Positions 8,657-16,824 of a stretch of DNA of 48,447 bases are shown here, in pieces. Under the pieces are notes generated by a model, which saw only the letters and a list, made by a program, of their open reading frames with translations, searched no databases and was not told where the DNA came from. Source of the stretch: UMGS172 sp045587185 (GTDB lineage Bacteria > Bacillota > Clostridia > Oscillospirales > Acutalibacteraceae); the NCBI GenBank assembly GCA_045587185.1, contig JAZNBS010000053.1:1-48447 (forward strand), written 5' to 3'. The first letter of the stretch is position 1. Every line of letters starts with the position of its first letter. Both the position numbers and the translations under genes were made by a program.

Positions 8657-8677
8657 AATAACACGAAATGTGTTATT
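8657..8677. promoter_or_regulatory. Candidate operator O2, perfect palindrome
   Basis: The arms AATAACAC and GTGTTATT are perfect inverted repeats around GAAAT. The core is the same as the motifs in the two flanking promoters, and it lies between them. Confidence 0.65.
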
Positions 8678-8692
8678 TTCGACAAATTATCC

Positions 8693-8721
8693 TTGATTTT
8701 CGACACAATTCGTGTTACTAT
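8693..8721 (+). promoter_or_regulatory. Promoter of the small-protein/sigma pair
   Basis: TTGATT, a 17-base spacer and TACTAT lie 66 nt upstream of the first gene. The spacer holds candidate operator O3. The -10 box is only a moderate match. Confidence 0.6.
8702..8717. promoter_or_regulatory. Candidate operator O3
   Basis: GACACAATTCGTGTTA lies in the spacer of the rightward promoter. Its core differs by one base from O2 when reverse-complemented. Confidence 0.6.
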
Positions 8722-8786
8722 GAAGCGGCTAGGCAAATTTGGCAATATTTGTCAAGCTATCATTATATCAGATAAGGAAGGATACG

Positions 8787-9011
8787 ATGCAACTATCACA
8801 ATTAAGGAAGCAATATCTTGCACAATCGCAAAGGCTACTTCAACGTATACATGAACTGAATGTTGAAGCCAACCGATTGAAAGGTAATGACCGAATAATT
8901 TTAAAGAGAAGAATTTTATCTCTTTATTCAGACGCGGCGGAATGCCGTCGCATAGCAACGGTGATAGCCGACCACAGAAAGGATGATGAAAATGAACCGA
9001 ACCACCTTTAG
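8787..9011 (+). CDS. Small hypothetical helical protein upstream of sigma-like gene
   Basis: I do not recognise this 74-residue protein. It is rich in Arg, Leu and Gln, is predicted helical throughout, and probably forms a coiled coil (LRKQYLAQSQRLLQRIHELN). The ATG at 8787 was chosen over an upstream in-frame start because GGAAGG lies 5 bases ahead of it. Its end overlaps the start of the sigma-like gene, so the two are translated together. By context it could modulate that factor, for example as an antagonist, but nothing in the sequence proves it. Confidence 0.75.
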   Translation: MQLSQLRKQYLAQSQRLLQRIHELNVEANRLKGNDRIILKRRILSLYSDAAECRRIATVIADHRKDDENEPNHL

Positions 9012-9306
9012 TCTTGAGATTTTCGGGGACCGTTTCCCAGTTGCCGATGTTTTTGAACGGGAAAGCAACAGCCACAAACTTTCGGTAATGAAAAAGGCTT
9101 TGGTAAAAGCCATAAACTCCGAACTAACCGACCGTCAAAGGCAGATGGTGACCGAGTACTACTTTGAGGGCACTTCTGTCACCGAAATCGCAAAAAAACA
9201 CGGACTTTCAAAATCAACCGTTTCTCGTCACCTCAGCCGTTCCAGAGAAAGACTGAAAGGTGCCCTGAAATACGGGATGTACAGTCTGTGGAGCAATGAT
9301 ATATAA
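8992..9306 (+). CDS. Small sigma-70 region 4-like DNA-binding protein
   Basis: About 104 residues. The C-terminal half is a sigma region 4 helix-turn-helix: LTDRQRQMVTEYYFEGTSVT, then EIAKKHGLSKSTVSRHLSRS. There is no region 2, so on its own it should not act as a full sigma factor. It resembles the short sigma-like regulators of phages, ICEs and Xpf-type activators. Three in-frame ATGs occur at 8983, 8986 and 8992; the last has the best spacing from AGAAAGGA. It overlaps the 74-residue gene upstream and ends at a strong hairpin. Confidence 0.85.
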   Translation: MNRTTFSLEIFGDRFPVADVFERESNSHKLSVMKKALVKAINSELTDRQRQMVTEYYFEGTSVTEIAKKHGLSKSTVSRHLSRSRERLKGALKYGMYSLWSNDI

Positions 9307-9311
9307 AATAC

Positions 9312-9339
9312 ACCCGTCAACCAAATTTTGTTGACGGGT
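9312..9339. terminator. Bidirectional hairpin terminator between convergent genes
   Basis: Arms ACCCGTCAAC and GTTGACGGGT form a perfect 10-bp stem with an 8-base loop. A T-rich tail is present on the minus strand. It lies between the sigma-like gene and the opposing propeller-like gene. Confidence 0.75.
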
Positions 9340-9352
9340 TAAAGATATAATA

Positions 9353-10030
9353 TTAAAGCAAATACAGACCTGAATCCAACAGGGCAAATTCTTTGCCTTC
9401 AATACGCATATAACGGTGTACGGGTTCTTCAAAAGATGCTTTCTCATGCACTGTGTAAGTCTTGATATTAACCTCAAGAATATTGTTGGCTTTTGCGTTG
9501 CACACCACCAACTGCTCATCGGGTTCGTTGACCCAAAGACCTGTGGGACAGTCAAACGAGGAATCGGTCGAACCGCCGATACGCAATTCCTCACGCATTG
9601 TTCTGAGATTAAAACGGATAAGCGCATTACGCTCGGCAAACGACGCCCAAAGAGTATGCCCGTGATGAGCAACATCCGAAGGTCCGCAATCCTTATACCG
9701 CACGGTGCCCTCCCACTCGACATAACCGTCCTTATCAAAGATTTTGGCGTGACCGTCCTCAGTAACAACAAACAAACGGTCGTTGTCTATCTTTGTGCAC
9801 TTGCAGGTAATAAACTGCGCACCCTCAAACTGTAAAGATTTATAAAGTTCACCAAACTTTATAAACTCATAATCGGTTTTTGTTCTTTGGGAAACAACAC
9901 CGTTTGACAAGGACACCGATTTGTAGGATACAACCACCCTGTCAGCCACCTCATTACGGCGATAGACAACAATGAAACCGCCCTCAAACGGCAACATATC
10001 ATATATCTGATCGGAAAATAGTTTTTTCAA
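9353..10030 (-). CDS. Hypothetical beta-propeller-like protein
   Basis: This 225-residue soluble protein has no signal peptide or membrane segment. It shows repeated beta-strand blocks of about 40 residues, such as DNDRLFVVTEDGHAKIFDKD, HGHTLWASFAERNALIRFNL and EQLVVCNAKANNILEVNIK, like WD40/NHL/SMP-30-type propeller blades. There are fewer blades than in a full propeller. I cannot name a ligand or function. It faces the sigma-like gene across a terminator and stands alone. Confidence 0.8.
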   Translation of the reverse strand: MKKLFSDQIYDMLPFEGGFIVVYRRNEVADRVVVSYKSVSLSNGVVSQRTKTDYEFIKFGELYKSLQFEGAQFITCKCTKIDNDRLFVVTEDGHAKIFDKDGYVEWEGTVRYKDCGPSDVAHHGHTLWASFAERNALIRFNLRTMREELRIGGSTDSSFDCPTGLWVNEPDEQLVVCNAKANNILEVNIKTYTVHEKASFEEPVHRYMRIEGKEFALLDSGLYLL

Positions 10031-10256
10031 CGTTTCGTTCCACCTTTATACATTCTCATACAAACTCATTGTAGCCTAAACTTCTTATAATTTCAACGGC
10101 GAATTTAAAATTTCCCTAAATTTTTTGGTGAATAGTCACGCAAATTATGTTCCTTTACCCCTCAAGCAATCAAAGGACAGGTGTGACACGCCGAAAACAA
10201 AAGCATAAAATATATAAGAAGACGACTAAACCTCTTATTTCAAGGTAAAAATATAA

Positions 10257-10643
10257 ATGTCAATCACAAATTTTCAGGAGAGTGAACCTAAAGTGACAGT
10301 TAAAAGAGGCGACATTTATTATGCGGATTTAAGTCCTGTCATCGGTTCGGAACAAGGCGGAATAAGACCGGTACTTATTGTTCAGAACGATGTAGGAAAC
10401 AAGTTCAGTCCGACGGTTATTGCCGCCGCAATAACCAGCCAGCGCGACAAGACCAACCTACCCACACATATAAAAGTCGATGCCGACGGGTGCGGACTTT
10501 CCAAGGACTCAATAGTTCTCCTTGAACAGGTACGCACCATAGACAAACAACGGCTCAAGGAAAAAATGGGCAGTCTTGACCTTGATGCTATGAACAAAAT
10601 CGATAAAGCTTTATCAGTAAGTTTTGGTCTGGGCGGTTTTTAA
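10257..10643 (+). CDS. MazF/PemK-family mRNA interferase (orphan toxin)
   Basis: MazF toxins cut single-stranded mRNA at short specific sites. The protein follows B. subtilis EndoA closely: VKRGDIYYADLSPVIGSEQG, RPVLIVQNDVGNKFSPT, LPTHIKVD and LLEQVRTIDKQRL. The arginine of GIRP and the conserved Thr/Ser in AAITSQ are present. A GTG at 10293 would give the usual 116 residues; the upstream ATG used here adds 12. Neither start has an ideally spaced ribosome binding site. No antitoxin gene is visible upstream; the 226-nt gap has no credible MazE/EndoAI-like ORF. Confidence 0.92.
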   Translation: MSITNFQESEPKVTVKRGDIYYADLSPVIGSEQGGIRPVLIVQNDVGNKFSPTVIAAAITSQRDKTNLPTHIKVDADGCGLSKDSIVLLEQVRTIDKQRLKEKMGSLDLDAMNKIDKALSVSFGLGGF

Positions 10644-10657
10644 CCGCCCCTTTTATT
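10631..10657 (+). terminator. Terminator overlapping the mazF stop codon
   Basis: GGGCGGTT and AACCGCCC form an 8-bp stem with a TTT loop, followed by CTTTTATTTT. The stop codon at 10641-10643 lies within the hairpin. Confidence 0.85.
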
Positions 10658-10668
10658 TTGCCTGTTAC

Positions 10669-11433
10669 TTATTTCTTCCCTTGTTGTTTAAGCCATATTT
10701 TCATAACGAGGCGGTGGGGCAACAACTTAGTAAGCAATACCTGCGCGCGGATGGAAAACCCCGCAACCGAAACATCCTTGCCCTTTCGCATATCACGGAG
10801 CGCACGTGTTACAACCTCTTCTGAGGTGAAGAACTTATTATAATATGTAATAACACTTTCATCGGTTACGGCACGGTCAAAGAATTCGGTCTTGACCCAT
10901 CCGGGACAAACCGCCATCATTTTAATACCTGTGTGGCGAAGTTCGGCATTGACGGCACGGGTAAACGATAAAACAAATGCCTTGGTAGCACCGTACACCG
11001 CAATGTAAGGCACAGGTTGGAAAGATGACAAAGAATCAACCTGATAAACCTCGGACCCCCTTACGAGATACGGCAGAGTTATGTAGGTAATGGCAACCAG
11101 AGCCTTGTCATTAAGGTCAATCATACCAAGTTGCTCATTCAGAGGAATGTCTTGAAAAGCGGCAAACTTTCCGAAACCGCTTGCATTCACCAAAACCTTG
11201 ACCTCAGGTTTGTGTTCTTCTAAAAGTGCCTTGTATTCATCATAACTTTTGGGGTCGGTAAGGTCCATTGAAATACATCTGACAGGTTGGCCCAACTCGG
11301 TCTCTATTTCCTTTAAACGGTCAAGACGGCGAGCAATCACCCAAACCTCATCAAATCTATTTTTTGCGCATATCTGTTTGACAAACTCGCGTCCCATTCC
11401 GCTTGAGGCACCTGTAAAAACTGCAATTTTCAT
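10669..11433 (-). CDS. Short-chain dehydrogenase/reductase
   Basis: A classical SDR enzyme of 254 residues. The cofactor-binding motif TGASSGMG is at residues 7-14, NASG at 83-86 and the catalytic YGATK at 147-151, with a serine upstream near 134-137. The basic residues after the second strand (ARRLDRL) suggest NADP(H). The C-terminus (AQVLLTKLLPHRLVMKIWLK) is hydrophobic and may associate with membrane. Its start overlaps the mnmG stop by 4 bases, so it is cotranscribed with mnmE-mnmG, which is not a conserved partner. Substrate unknown. Confidence 0.9.
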   Translation of the reverse strand: MKIAVFTGASSGMGREFVKQICAKNRFDEVWVIARRLDRLKEIETELGQPVRCISMDLTDPKSYDEYKALLEEHKPEVKVLVNASGFGKFAAFQDIPLNEQLGMIDLNDKALVAITYITLPYLVRGSEVYQVDSLSSFQPVPYIAVYGATKAFVLSFTRAVNAELRHTGIKMMAVCPGWVKTEFFDRAVTDESVITYYNKFFTSEEVVTRALRDMRKGKDVSVAGFSIRAQVLLTKLLPHRLVMKIWLKQQGKK

Positions 11434-13310
11434 AAACGTTCTCCCTTTAGTTTTTCGAGATAAATAAGCAAAACTGTTATGTCGGCTGGACTGACACCCG
11501 AAATTCGGGAAGCCTGACCTATGTTCTGCGGTCTTACCTTTTTGAGTTTCTCAACCGCTTCAAGTCTTAGTCCCTTTATATCGTCATAATCAAGAGTTTC
11601 GGGCAAAACCCGACTTTCAAGACGTTCAAGTTCCTTGACCTGCGCCATCTGTCGCTCGATATAGCCCGAATATTTTATCGCGGTCTCCACCCTCTCGGCA
11701 ACCTCGAAAGGAAGTTTGGGCCGTTGCTTGTCAAAAGGTGCCAACGACACATAATCCATCTGAGGACGGCGGATAAGGTCACTCATTCGAACACCTGTTT
11801 TAAGCGGAACGGTGCCTTTTTGGACAAGCAACTGATTAAGTTCATCACTCGGTCCAAAAAAAGAATTTTCCAGACGCTCTATCTCGGCACTTTTCAATTT
11901 CACACGTTCAAGATATGCCTCATATTCGGCATCACCCAAAAGACCTATTTTATGACCGATGTCACTCAACCGTTCGTCGGCATTGTCCTGTCTTAACAAA
12001 AGACGGTACTCAGAGCGCGAAGTCATCATACGGTACGGGTCAGAACATCCCTTGGTACAAAGGTCGTCTATCAGTGTTCCTATATAGGAACTCGATCTCG
12101 ACAATATCAACTCCTGCTCGTTCTTGACCTTAAGCGCGGCGTTTATACCTGCAATAAGACCCTGTGCGGCGGCTTCCTCGTATCCTGACGAACCGTTAAA
12201 CTGACCCGCACCGTAAAGTCCGTCGTGCTGTTTTATCTCCAAAGTCAGTTTCAAAGCCAACGGGTCAATGCAAGAATATTCAATGGCATAGGCATTTCGC
12301 ATAACCTGTACGTTTTCAAGGCCAGGGATGGTACGGTAAAACTCTATCTGCACCTCTTCGGGCAATGATGACGACATACCCTGAAGATACATTTCCTCGG
12401 TATTGAGTCCACAAGGTTCGATGAACAACTGATGCCTTTTCTTGTCGGCAAAACGTACAATCTTGTCCTCAAGACTCGGGCAGTATCGCGGACCCACTCC
12501 CTCGATAACACCGCCGTAAAGCGGTGAACGGTGAAGATTTCTCAAAATGACATCTTTGGTCTTGTCGTTAGTGTATGAAATATAACACACCGAATCATTT
12601 GCGACGGTTTTGGGATCGGTGCTAAAACTGAACGGCGTCACCGTTTCGTCACCAGGTTGTACCTCAAGTTTCGAAAAATCAATGCTAGAACGCAGGACGC
12701 GTGCAGGTGTACCCGTTTTAAACCGGCGCAACGGCAAACTGAGTTTCAAAAGAGCCTTTTCCAACTCATTTGCAGGGAACGTTCCGTCGGGCCCGCTTTC
12801 GTAATTGACCTCACCAACATAAATCTTACCTTTCAGGTATGTTCCTGTTGCAATAACAACGGTTTTGGACACATACTCGGCATTAAGTTGTGTGACGCAG
12901 TGCCAACCGTCGTCTTGCTTAAACAGGTCAACAATCTCGGCTTGGCGGAGATGCAAATTTTCGCACAGTTCAAGCGTGTGCTTCATATATTCTGAATATG
13001 CTCGGCGGTCTATCTGTGCGCGAAGACTGTGAACTGCAGGACCCTTTCCGCGGTTGAGCATACGGTTTTGAATGGTCGTTCTGTCGGCAGCCTTGCCCAT
13101 CTCACCACCCAAAGCGTCAATCTCGCGCACAAGGTGACCCTTGGCGGTTCCGCCGATGGATGGATTACATGGCATATTGCCGACTGCATCCATATTTATG
13201 GTAAAAATAGCGGTTTTGCAACCCATTCTTGCAGAGGCCAGTGCGGCTTCAATGCCTGCGTGACCTGCACCGATAACCAGAACATCATAGTTTCCGGCAA
13301 AATACTTCAT
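11430..13310 (-). CDS. mnmG: tRNA uridine-5-carboxymethylaminomethyl modification protein MnmG
   Basis: MnmG is the FAD-dependent partner of MnmE; together they place the cmnm5 group on U34 of certain tRNAs. The FAD motif VIGAGHAGIEAALASARMG starts near residue 11, followed by MPCNPSIGGTAKGHLVREID and later SRSEYRLLLRQDNADERL. The ATG at 13310 was chosen because it gives the family N-terminus and 626 residues; an upstream start would run back into mnmE. It lies 10 nt after mnmE. Confidence 0.97.
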   Translation of the reverse strand: MKYFAGNYDVLVIGAGHAGIEAALASARMGCKTAIFTINMDAVGNMPCNPSIGGTAKGHLVREIDALGGEMGKAADRTTIQNRMLNRGKGPAVHSLRAQIDRRAYSEYMKHTLELCENLHLRQAEIVDLFKQDDGWHCVTQLNAEYVSKTVVIATGTYLKGKIYVGEVNYESGPDGTFPANELEKALLKLSLPLRRFKTGTPARVLRSSIDFSKLEVQPGDETVTPFSFSTDPKTVANDSVCYISYTNDKTKDVILRNLHRSPLYGGVIEGVGPRYCPSLEDKIVRFADKKRHQLFIEPCGLNTEEMYLQGMSSSLPEEVQIEFYRTIPGLENVQVMRNAYAIEYSCIDPLALKLTLEIKQHDGLYGAGQFNGSSGYEEAAAQGLIAGINAALKVKNEQELILSRSSSYIGTLIDDLCTKGCSDPYRMMTSRSEYRLLLRQDNADERLSDIGHKIGLLGDAEYEAYLERVKLKSAEIERLENSFFGPSDELNQLLVQKGTVPLKTGVRMSDLIRRPQMDYVSLAPFDKQRPKLPFEVAERVETAIKYSGYIERQMAQVKELERLESRVLPETLDYDDIKGLRLEAVEKLKKVRPQNIGQASRISGVSPADITVLLIYLEKLKGERL

Positions 13311-13320
13311 AAAATTCCCC

Positions 13321-14682
13321 TTATTTTCCAACACAAAAATGTTCAAACACCTTGTTTGCAACCTCGACGGTAACACGCTCACCCGAAAGTTCCATAAGGT
13401 CTGTTAGCGCATCGTCAAGACAAACACCAACGGCATCAACGGTCATACCGCATTGCAAGGTTTCAAGCGCCTCTCTTACATGGGAAAGCGCCCTTTGTGC
13501 ACAGTCTCTCTGACGTTCGTTGAGGTAAACACTCTGCTCACCCGTTAGGTTGGCAGTGCCTGTTACCGATTTAACGGTTTCGGTAAATTCTTTAACCCCT
13601 GTACCCTCTTTGGCCGACATTTCAACAAACCGTAAGCCTCTTTCTTCCGCCACTTGCGTATTGGCCAAATTAAGGTCGGACTTGTTGAACACCACAATCG
13701 CAGGGCGACTCTTTATGCCATCAAGCAGTTGGAAAATTTCAGACCTTCCGCACTCGGCCGAGTCTATAACGGCGATTATAAGGTCGGCAGTGTCAATCTT
13801 CTCACGTGTCAAACGCACACCTATCTGCTCAACCTCATCATCAGTGTCCCTCAATCCTGCGGTATCGCAAAGTCTCAGTACAACACCGTCAAGATTTACG
13901 GTTTCTTCGATAATATCACGTGTTGTACCTGCAATCGAGGTGACAATGGAACGCTCGCAACCCACAAGCAGATTCATCAACGTGGATTTGCCTGCATTGG
14001 GCGGTCCCACAATAACGGTGTTAATGCCGTGACGTATCATACGTCCTGTATCATAATCCCTGCAAAGCCTATTAAGACTGTTTTGGGCATCGGTTAACAT
14101 CTGCTCAAGTTTGTCGATTCCGCTGAACTCGGGTTCCTCATCGGGAAAATCGGAAAAAGCGGCAACCGTTGCGGCGGCAAAGGTGAGGTTTTCCTTTATT
14201 TCGGCGCATTTTTTATACACGGCGCCGTTTTTTGCCGCCATTGAGGCTCTCAAAGCCTGCTCGCCATCGGCTGAAATAATATCGATAACCGCTTCGGCTT
14301 CGGTGAGGTTCAATTTGCCGTTTTGGAACGCTCTTCTGGTAAACTCACCGCGTTCAGCCATCTGCGCGCCTGCCGACAAAACGGCACGGAGAACCTGATG
14401 TACAACAAACGTACCGCCGTGGACAGAGAGTTCAACGGTGTCCTCTCCCGTGTAACTTTTGGGAGCGCGAAAAACCAAAGCCACCGCCTCGTCAACGGTT
14501 TTTTCGTTGTCCACAATGTGACCGAAAAGCGCGGTATATCCGTTTTGCTGTGACAACAATTTGCCCGAAACCGATTTAAACACCTTATCGGCAACGGACA
14601 AAGCCGAATCACCCGAAATACGAACAACACCTATTCCTCCCAAACCCTCAGGGGTGGCAACAGCGGCAATAGTCTTTCCCAT
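13321..14682 (-). CDS. mnmE: tRNA modification GTPase MnmE
   Basis: MnmE is the GTPase partner of MnmG in U34 modification. The N-terminal tetrahydrofolate-binding domain starts TIAAVATPEGLGGIGVVRIS. The G domain has its P-loop GPPNAGKS at 226-233, then DTAGLRDT and NKSD. The C-terminus ends in FCVGK, the family Cys-x-Gly-Lys motif. At 453 residues it is full length. In most Firmicutes this gene follows jag directly; here it is over 5 kb away behind unrelated genes. Confidence 0.97.
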   Translation of the reverse strand: MGKTIAAVATPEGLGGIGVVRISGDSALSVADKVFKSVSGKLLSQQNGYTALFGHIVDNEKTVDEAVALVFRAPKSYTGEDTVELSVHGGTFVVHQVLRAVLSAGAQMAERGEFTRRAFQNGKLNLTEAEAVIDIISADGEQALRASMAAKNGAVYKKCAEIKENLTFAAATVAAFSDFPDEEPEFSGIDKLEQMLTDAQNSLNRLCRDYDTGRMIRHGINTVIVGPPNAGKSTLMNLLVGCERSIVTSIAGTTRDIIEETVNLDGVVLRLCDTAGLRDTDDEVEQIGVRLTREKIDTADLIIAVIDSAECGRSEIFQLLDGIKSRPAIVVFNKSDLNLANTQVAEERGLRFVEMSAKEGTGVKEFTETVKSVTGTANLTGEQSVYLNERQRDCAQRALSHVREALETLQCGMTVDAVGVCLDDALTDLMELSGERVTVEVANKVFEHFCVGK

Positions 14683-14769
14683 TTTCGCACCTCACAAACA
14701 TCAAAAATTTCACTAACTATATATTATACACCTAACAGCGTTCATAAGTCAATCAAAATCACACATAAC

Positions 14770-14813
14770 AACAGAACCGCCTCATTAACAAAAGTTAGTA
14801 AGGCGGTTCTGTT
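14770..14813. terminator. Long hairpin at the 3' end of the membrane protein gene
   Basis: Arms AACAGAACCGCCT and AGGCGGTTCTGTT pair perfectly over 13 bp, with a further inner TAAC/GTTA. The T-rich tail lies on the plus strand, although the nearest gene ending here is on the minus strand, so its direction of action is uncertain. Confidence 0.6.
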
Positions 14814-15715
14814 TAATTTTCGTCTGTGGTTTTTTGCTCGGCTATGACAGTTTCATCCGAATTGTCGGAAATTTCACAGAACCTGTTTTGCAAATCTTGT
14901 GCGGTGTTTTCGCTATCCATTTTCTTGCCTTTTTTGGGGTGGATGGTGTTGGACTTTTTAAAGGTATTGATGGTGAAAAACCCTGTAAACAAAGCACCCG
15001 CAACCAAAGTCAACGGCATTACGGGTGATGCGGTTATCTTCTCGGACATTCCGAATATGATTGCAATACCCTCGGGTATAATGCATAAAAGACACAAAGA
15101 GCAAGACGTAAATCCCAACGGATACATACGTCTGAAATTCTTTTCGGGATTGACACCGCACACAGCCTTACCGAAGCAGACTGTGAACAACAGCACAAAA
15201 CACACGGCAAAAGCCTCATACACCGTCCGCACCCTCAAAGGGCGCTCAGTGTAATAGATATATGAAACAACCAAAACCGTTAACCAATACGGTATGGGCA
15301 GTAGCGTAACACCCTTTGGCAGTGCCTTTCCACTGACCGCCGAAAAAGCCAGTGCAATACACATGACTGCCGCCAAGAGCGAGGTTACAATGAGTATCTT
15401 CCAACCAAGTTGCTTGACCGCAAGCGCACTGATACCGCTTGCCATATAAAAAGCGGCACACAAACCCGCAACAATGACCGACGGCCAACCCTTGCAGTTG
15501 ATATTCTGAGGTTGACGCACCGCCCTTATTGCATTGATGAACAAAGCACCAAGACAAAAAATCACCAGAATTGCGCCTATTATATTAACGGCGGCATAAC
15601 CGGTTTTTAAAAAGCCCGTTCCCGATTCGGTCAGCAACAGAACCTGCATGGTCCTGAACAAAAGCGTAATGCCGTTTACCGCCATAAAAAGTTTGGTTGC
15701 ATATTTAAGTTTCAA
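14813..15715 (-). CDS. Hypothetical polytopic membrane protein
   Basis: I do not recognise this 300-residue protein. It has about seven or eight hydrophobic segments between residues 10 and 255, then a charged cytoplasmic tail of about 45 residues rich in Asp, Glu, Asn and Thr. Short Cys-containing segments (FTSCSLCLLCIIPEG) lie in one membrane helix. Its stop codon falls at the base of a strong hairpin, and a good promoter is present upstream, so it appears to be a single-gene unit. Confidence 0.8.
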   Translation of the reverse strand: MKLKYATKLFMAVNGITLLFRTMQVLLLTESGTGFLKTGYAAVNIIGAILVIFCLGALFINAIRAVRQPQNINCKGWPSVIVAGLCAAFYMASGISALAVKQLGWKILIVTSLLAAVMCIALAFSAVSGKALPKGVTLLPIPYWLTVLVVSYIYYTERPLRVRTVYEAFAVCFVLLFTVCFGKAVCGVNPEKNFRRMYPLGFTSCSLCLLCIIPEGIAIIFGMSEKITASPVMPLTLVAGALFTGFFTINTFKKSNTIHPKKGKKMDSENTAQDLQNRFCEISDNSDETVIAEQKTTDEN

Positions 15716-15784
15716 GAGTTGTCCTCCAAACTGTAATCATTAAAAATTTCACGGCATATAAATAAGATAAGCCATAACAATATG

Positions 15785-15813
15785 ATTTTATTCCATCAAG
15801 TGTAATTTGTCAA
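15785..15813 (-). promoter_or_regulatory. Promoter of the membrane protein gene
   Basis: The minus strand has TTGACA (15813-15808), a 17-base spacer and TAAAAT (15790-15785), about 70 nt ahead of the start at 15715. Confidence 0.75.
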
Positions 15814-15859
15814 TGGATATAACAAGTTTTAACGCAAATTTACCATAGGAGTTTTTAAT

Positions 15860-16822
15860 ATGAAAGGAATATACCTTGCCTCGGCATCAATAATTTTTAT
15901 AACATCGGTGCTCTTTCCCTTGTTTTCAATGAGAGACACCCAAAAATCCCCACCCCCATCCTCACAGCATTCTGCTACTGATGACAGTCAGAACGAACCC
16001 AAACTGCGCGTTTTGTTCACCGAGGATAACAAGGTTAAAACCGTTTCTGTGACCGAATATGTCACAGGGGTTGTGCTGGCTGAAATGCCTGCCGAATATG
16101 AGCCTGAGGCGCTTAAAGCACAGGCAGTCGTTGCCTATACATACGCTCTATATAAAGCAGATTTGAGAAAAAATGAGGATTACGACGTTACCGACACCCA
16201 CAAAAGCGACCAAGCCTTTCTGACCGAGTCCCAAGCCAAAGAGCGTTTCGGTGATTCTTATAATAAATATCTGGACAAGGTATCATCCGCCGTAAACGAG
16301 GTTAAAGGGGTAAAAATTACATATAATGGGAAACCGATTTTAGCAAGTTGTCACAGCATTTCAAGTGGAAAGACTGAGTCGGCCGAGGTTATTTGGGGTG
16401 GAAAATACCCATACCTGAAACCCGTTGAAAGTGTTGGCGATTTGCTTTGTCCTGATTATTTAAGCAAGGCATCGTTCTCCGCTGATGAGATGAAAGAAAC
16501 ACTTAAAACACTTGACATTACGGCCGACGGCGAGCCCTCTAAATGGTTTGGAGAGGTCAGCCGTTCAGACTCAGGCACCGTTGTAAACATAAAAATATGC
16601 AAAAAGGATATCAAAGGCTCATCACTGCGCTCCGCGCTCGGCTTAAGAAGTTCCAACTTTGATGTTGAATATACCGACGGAAAGTTCGTCTTCACAGTGC
16701 GAGGTTACGGTCACGGCGTCGGAATGAGCCAATACGGCGCACAGTTTATGGCTCTGCAAGGCAGTAGTTATGAGCAGATATTGAACTGGTACTACACCGA
16801 TTGTGAGATAGTCAAATCCTGA
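15860..16822 (+). CDS. SpoIID/LytB-domain lytic transglycosylase-like protein
   Basis: SpoIID cleaves peptidoglycan glycan strands during engulfment in sporulation. This 320-residue protein has an N-terminal membrane anchor (about residues 4-22), a Ser/Pro-rich spacer, then the SpoIID domain. The likely catalytic Glu75 is in VVLAEMPAEYEPEALKAQAV, and the C-terminal RGYGHGVGMSQYGAQ is diagnostic. It could be spoIID itself or a vegetative paralogue; the usual spoIID neighbours are absent. It converges tightly with the PH-domain gene, 2 nt apart. Confidence 0.9.
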   Translation: MKGIYLASASIIFITSVLFPLFSMRDTQKSPPPSSQHSATDDSQNEPKLRVLFTEDNKVKTVSVTEYVTGVVLAEMPAEYEPEALKAQAVVAYTYALYKADLRKNEDYDVTDTHKSDQAFLTESQAKERFGDSYNKYLDKVSSAVNEVKGVKITYNGKPILASCHSISSGKTESAEVIWGGKYPYLKPVESVGDLLCPDYLSKASFSADEMKETLKTLDITADGEPSKWFGEVSRSDSGTVVNIKICKKDIKGSSLRSALGLRSSNFDVEYTDGKFVFTVRGYGHGVGMSQYGAQFMALQGSSYEQILNWYYTDCEIVKS

Positions 16823-16824
16823 TA

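Noticed and set aside
8983..9306. Part of an intact prophage
   Set aside because: Apart from the XRE gene and the sigma-like factor there are no integrase, terminase, capsid or lysis genes; both flanks are housekeeping genes.
10147..10248. A 33-codon plus-strand ORF just ahead of mazF, first considered as the antitoxin
   Set aside because: It has no ribosome binding site and encodes a strongly basic peptide, unlike acidic MazE/EndoAI antitoxins.
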